Below, piece after piece: positions 5,897 to 5,934 of a DNA stretch of 5,934 bases. The notes beneath the pieces were generated by a model. The model worked only from the letters and a program-made list of their open reading frames with translations, was not told the origin of the DNA and did no database searches. How positions within the stretch are numbered: position 1 is the stretch's first letter; each line of letters begins with the position of its first letter. The translations under genes and the position numbers were made by a program. This DNA is from Lentimicrobium sp. GTDB lineage: Bacteria > Bacteroidota > Bacteroidia > Bacteroidales > Lentimicrobiaceae. The stretch spans positions 1 to 5,934 of the forward strand of contig JAAXUD010000204.1 in the NCBI GenBank assembly GCA_013336205.1, written 5' to 3'.

Positions 5897-5934
5897 GAAC
5901 CTACAACCTTATCTGTCTGAGTATTCCTTCAAGT

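Noticed and set aside
5817..5934. Possible CRISPR or mobile-element end, from the inverted repeat next to tandem repeats
   Set aside because: The 7-bp units are contiguous with no spacers, there is no transposase or target-site duplication in view, and one inverted repeat alone does not define an element.

Overview
The window looks like Bacteroidota (Bacteroidetes) chromosome. Three things suggest this: AT-rich intergenic DNA, start codons without a clear Shine-Dalgarno sequence but with A-rich upstream stretches, and several exact matches to the Bacteroidota -7 promoter box TAnnTTTG. The protein families fit too: a DUF4412-like lipoprotein and a PAS/HisKA kinase with a FFSIIAHDLRSPF phosphoacceptor region. 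All supported genes lie on the minus strand, so transcription runs from high to low coordinates.

In transcription order, the window starts (5934-5774) with a promoter region. It holds four copies of a 7-bp tandem repeat, a long inverted repeat and a -7 box. Next come two small lipoprotein genes overlapping by 4 bp (5773-5057, resembling DUF4163/DUF3298, then 5060-4347, resembling DUF4412). After them is a 234-bp leader region and asnB, encoding a full-length glutamine-hydrolysing asparagine synthetase (4112-2445). A weak terminator and a gene-free gap with a candidate promoter and palindrome follow. The last gene (2000 to beyond position 1) is a soluble sensor histidine kinase with four PAS-like domains, cut by the window edge inside its HisKA domain.

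The most interesting part is the asnB leader. Downstream of an exact -7 box (TATCTTTG, 4290-4283) lies a 16-residue ORF, MIHNINSAINNNPFTG, with five Asn codons, three of them consecutive. A 9-bp hairpin followed by six Ts comes next, and asnB starts 45 nt later. The 5' arm of that hairpin can pair instead with a segment at the leader stop codon. That segment can in turn pair with leader codons 5-8, immediately upstream of the Asn run. This is the layout of a trp/his-type ribosome-mediated attenuator, here apparently sensing asparagine (charged tRNA-Asn) and controlling asparagine synthetase. The pieces are visible in the sequence; the regulatory behaviour is inferred.

The lipoprotein pair probably works at the cell envelope. 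Nothing in the sequence links it, or the kinase, functionally to asnB. One possible link is a shared CCGG/ATTAA-type element upstream of both asnB and the kinase gene.
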